NCBI GenBank assembly: GCA_902479075.1
Contig: CABSNK010000029.1
Location: forward strand, 1-15,334
Direction of reading: 5' to 3'
Length of the DNA: 15,334 bases
Source of the DNA: an uncultured Collinsella sp.
Lineage (GTDB): Bacteria; Actinomycetota; Coriobacteriia; Coriobacteriales; Coriobacteriaceae
Shown here: piece after piece, positions 14,401 through 15,334 of the stretch
Layout of the letters: each line of letters starts with the position of its first letter
How positions within the stretch are numbered: the stretch's first letter is position 1
The notes under the pieces: model-generated
What the model was told of the DNA's origin: nothing
The model's input: the letters and a program-made list of their open reading frames with translations, nothing else
Database searches by the model: none
Program-made: the position numbers and the translations under genes

Positions 14401-15033
14401 CGTTGAACTCACCATGCGGCGGATGCGGTCGATCTCGTCGCCAAAGAACTCAATACGCACGGGCGCCTTTTCCTGCGCCGGAAACACCTCGACGGTGTCG
14501 CCGTGCACACGGAACAGGCCGGGCGCGTCGGCGGCGCCGGCATTGGTGTAGCCCATGCCCACCAGGCGCTGCGGCACCTCGTCAAAAGGAATCTCCTCGC
14601 CCACCGCAAAAGTAGTGGACTCCCAGTAGCGGCTCTCGACCGGCGGCACGCAGCGCAGCAGCGCGCGAGCCGAGGCGACCATGATGCAGTTGTCCCCGCG
14701 CACGATACGCCCGAGCGCCTCGCAGCGCTGGGCCACCACGGCGTCGTCGGGCGCCTGCTCGCGCCAAGGATAGTCCTTGCGCTCGGGAAAGCGGCACACG
14801 TGCGCCAGGCCCACATAGGCGGCAAGGCTACGCGCGGCGCGATCGGCTGCATCCTCGCCACTCACGATGTAGACCGTAGGGCGCGGGCGGCGCGCAAACT
14901 GGGCGGCGGCCATAAGCGTTCGACCCGACTGAGATACGGCCAGCGTCACGTCCTCGCCAGAATCGAGCCCGGTCTCGACGGTCTGCAGCGCCTCGGCAGT
15001 GTAGAGCTGCGCGGCTATACGGTGAATGAGCAT
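11401..15033 (-). CDS. mfd: Transcription-repair coupling factor
   Basis: A complete 1210-residue Mfd, the ATP-driven translocase that removes stalled RNA polymerase and recruits UvrA. Residues 1 to about 390 form the UvrB-like N-terminal region (CRFPERKDYPW at 80-90, VHGDTVEVFP at 176-185, RIEFFGDEIDRIR). Residues about 530-590 are the RNA-polymerase interacting domain (FKPGDYVVHATHGIALF). The translocase follows: Walker A GDVGFGKTE (683-691), DEEQ (784-787), SATPIPRT (810-817), VESGIDN (927) and QLKGRVGRS. The C-terminal TRCF domain covers about 1050-1170. The ATG at 15033 follows GGAGG (15040-15044) at 6 bases. E. coli Mfd has about 1148 residues; the excess is in an Ala/Arg-rich stretch at about 415-480 and a Gly/Ala tail (1172-1210). 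Function is certain by motif content. Confidence 0.98.
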   Translation of the reverse strand: MLIHRIAAQLYTAEALQTVETGLDSGEDVTLAVSQSGRTLMAAAQFARRPRPTVYIVSGEDAADRAARSLAAYVGLAHVCRFPERKDYPWREQAPDDAVVAQRCEALGRIVRGDNCIMVASARALLRCVPPVESRYWESTTFAVGEEIPFDEVPQRLVGMGYTNAGAADAPGLFRVHGDTVEVFPAQEKAPVRIEFFGDEIDRIRRMVSSTGQTIGNEDSIEIFPCRELALTDEAVHNMHVALYRASQDDSKLAALLEMVDARIVTPELDRFLPVMYGQTVSPLSHVSGKALVVLSEPRSLFDDCLHAYEDIEARAGEAGVDRLDGLYVRAQQLDFGSQQRLNYVSLIRAGGAVTAELKIEQPAIAGSDNRFMTRIQEVVGKRYACVFAIPDRGARESMELTFGDEGITFEESLTAAPENAGAIGERVRVAAADSADRAARQEAHASIRERKADALNARSLEAGAAQAAAGAAVPTISRGRVTFVDAALPQGVVVPDANLAVFSIADLNARMDANRARSRRKVDITQITFPFKPGDYVVHATHGIALFSEIARQEVGGKERDYFLLEYADGDKLYVPLEQVDRITRYVGPDGDKPRLTRLNTADWTRATNKARKNAKKLAFDLVDLYTRRSSITGIACPPDTPEQIEMEESFPYDETRDQLEAIADIKADMEAPKPMDRLLCGDVGFGKTEVALRAAFKCVDSGRQVMVLCPTTILAQQHYETFFERFAPFGLEVEVLSRFRTPAQQKRALKAFAEGTIDVLIGTHRLLSADVNPKNLGMVIIDEEQRFGVQHKEQLKNLREQIDVLTLSATPIPRTMQMATSGVRDMSLITTPPTGRRPVIVHVGEYDPDVVSAAIRLEVGRGGQVYYVSNRVKTIDDAVARVHEAAPEARVGVAHGKMSPREVEDVMIEFATKKIDVLIATTIVESGIDNATANTLIIEDSQRLGLAQLYQLKGRVGRSATQAYAYFMFPGELPLTEEATARLTALSEFQDLGSGMRIAMRDLEIRGAGSLMGAEQHGNLSSVGFDLFTQMLGQAVAEARGDDDAGVEAASVGINLPADYFLSEEYLPAVDQRVLVYRKLAAAEDLESIDEVQEETEAAHGELPLAGLNLFNRARIRIRGERLGLESVTLSGGRITFLGVDVPKKVAFELKTRYGAVNFPKSRKLSVPYKAGAGAGSGLGRGLDANDGTGPVAAALMLLQQLGASDDD

Positions 15034-15058
15034 GCTGTTCCTCCGGCATTGCAACGCC

Positions 15059-15086
15059 AAAAGCCCGCCGAGGCAAGCTCGGCGGG
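15059..15086 (-). terminator. Terminator hairpin just upstream of mfd
   Basis: CCCGCCGAG (15064-15072) and CTCGGCGGG (15078-15086) are perfect 9-base complements with a 5-base loop; the minus strand continues CTTTTGG. It probably ends the gene at the right edge, 57 bases after its stop. It leaves just 30 bases to the mfd start, so mfd transcription must either start in that gap or read through it. Confidence 0.65.
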
Positions 15087-15142
15087 TCGTTCGTCAAAGT
15101 TCATTAACGTTTATGGTACCGCACGGCCCCGTGACCAAAAGC

Positions 15143-15334
15143 CTAAGCGACATCATGCCAAATGTTGCCCACAACGGTCTTGCTAACGCGTTTTCCCAGC
15201 TTATTAATCCGCTCTCCGCTTTTTGATTTGCTGTCTTCCGGCAGCGATTTACACCGTCCGCGCCCCCTGGCGAGCATTTGGTTGATTTCCGATCTCAGCC
15301 GAACACATTGAGCTGATGGCTCGCTCCCGCAGTT
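15143..15334 (-). CDS. Possible C-terminal end of a CDS entering from the right edge (unrecognised)
   Basis: A minus-strand frame is open for 63 codons from the window edge to a TAG at 15143-15145, while the other two minus frames are broken. The peptide is basic and hydrophilic, including RLRSEINQMLARGRGRCK, SKSGERINKLGKRVSK and the end TVVGNIWHDVA. I do not recognise a family. Supporting it, a minus-strand terminator hairpin lies 57 bases downstream. Against it, codon use is less GC-rich at third positions than in mfd, and no start is in view. It could be chance. Confidence 0.35.
   Translation of the reverse strand, partial: NCGSEPSAQCVRLRSEINQMLARGRGRCKSLPEDSKSKSGERINKLGKRVSKTVVGNIWHDVA

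Noticed and set aside
15026..15226. 66-codon plus-strand frame
   Set aside because: Overlaps the mfd start and a terminator hairpin on the opposite strand, and shows no domain or ribosome-binding site.
1..15334. CRISPR array, tRNA or rRNA, prophage or integrase
   Set aside because: No regularly spaced repeats, cloverleaf or rRNA-like stretches and no phage or recombinase genes were seen.

Overview
The window looks like a chromosomal piece of a high-GC gut Coriobacteriia genome, most probably Collinsella. That is inference from GC-rich coding, complete mannose-family PTS genes in an apparently actinobacterial setting, GNAT/threonine-aldolase/PAP2/Mfd neighbours, and dispersed 'GGGACAG' repeats of a kind I associate with that genus. 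Almost everything is on the minus strand; the only confident plus-strand gene is a GntR regulator.

Left part (1-1440): the N-terminal 110 codons of a YitT-family membrane protein run off the left edge. A 354-base gene-free stretch follows, holding a nested palindrome (470-588) and a hairpin. Next comes a small HAD-IA phosphatase (686-1315), then a dispersed repeat and an intrinsic terminator.

Central part (1475-8564), the main subject: reading leftward from a TATAAT promoter near 5286 are a fused PTS EIIA-EIIB, EIIC, EIID and a SIS-domain deglycase, closed by the terminator at 1410-1440. Upstream lie a DMT/EamA transporter (5442-6524) and a second SIS deglycase (6644-7636). The latter is divergent from a GntR/HutC regulator (7842-8564), with operator-like repeats between them. 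The set resembles the fructoselysine/glucoselysine (Gfr/Frl) systems. The PTS would import and phosphorylate an Amadori-type glycated amino acid, the two deglycases would split it into a hexose 6-phosphate and the free amine, the EamA protein could move the amine, and the GntR protein would sense substrate.

Right part (8564-15334): an inverted pair of the dispersed repeat (REPIN-like) encloses the terminator of a Pat-family GNAT acetyltransferase. Further upstream on the same strand are a low-specificity threonine aldolase, a PAP2-family membrane phosphatase and the full-length transcription-repair coupling factor Mfd. A terminator hairpin sits between mfd and the putative C-terminal end of another gene that runs off the right edge. 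No rRNA, tRNA, CRISPR array or intact transposase was seen.
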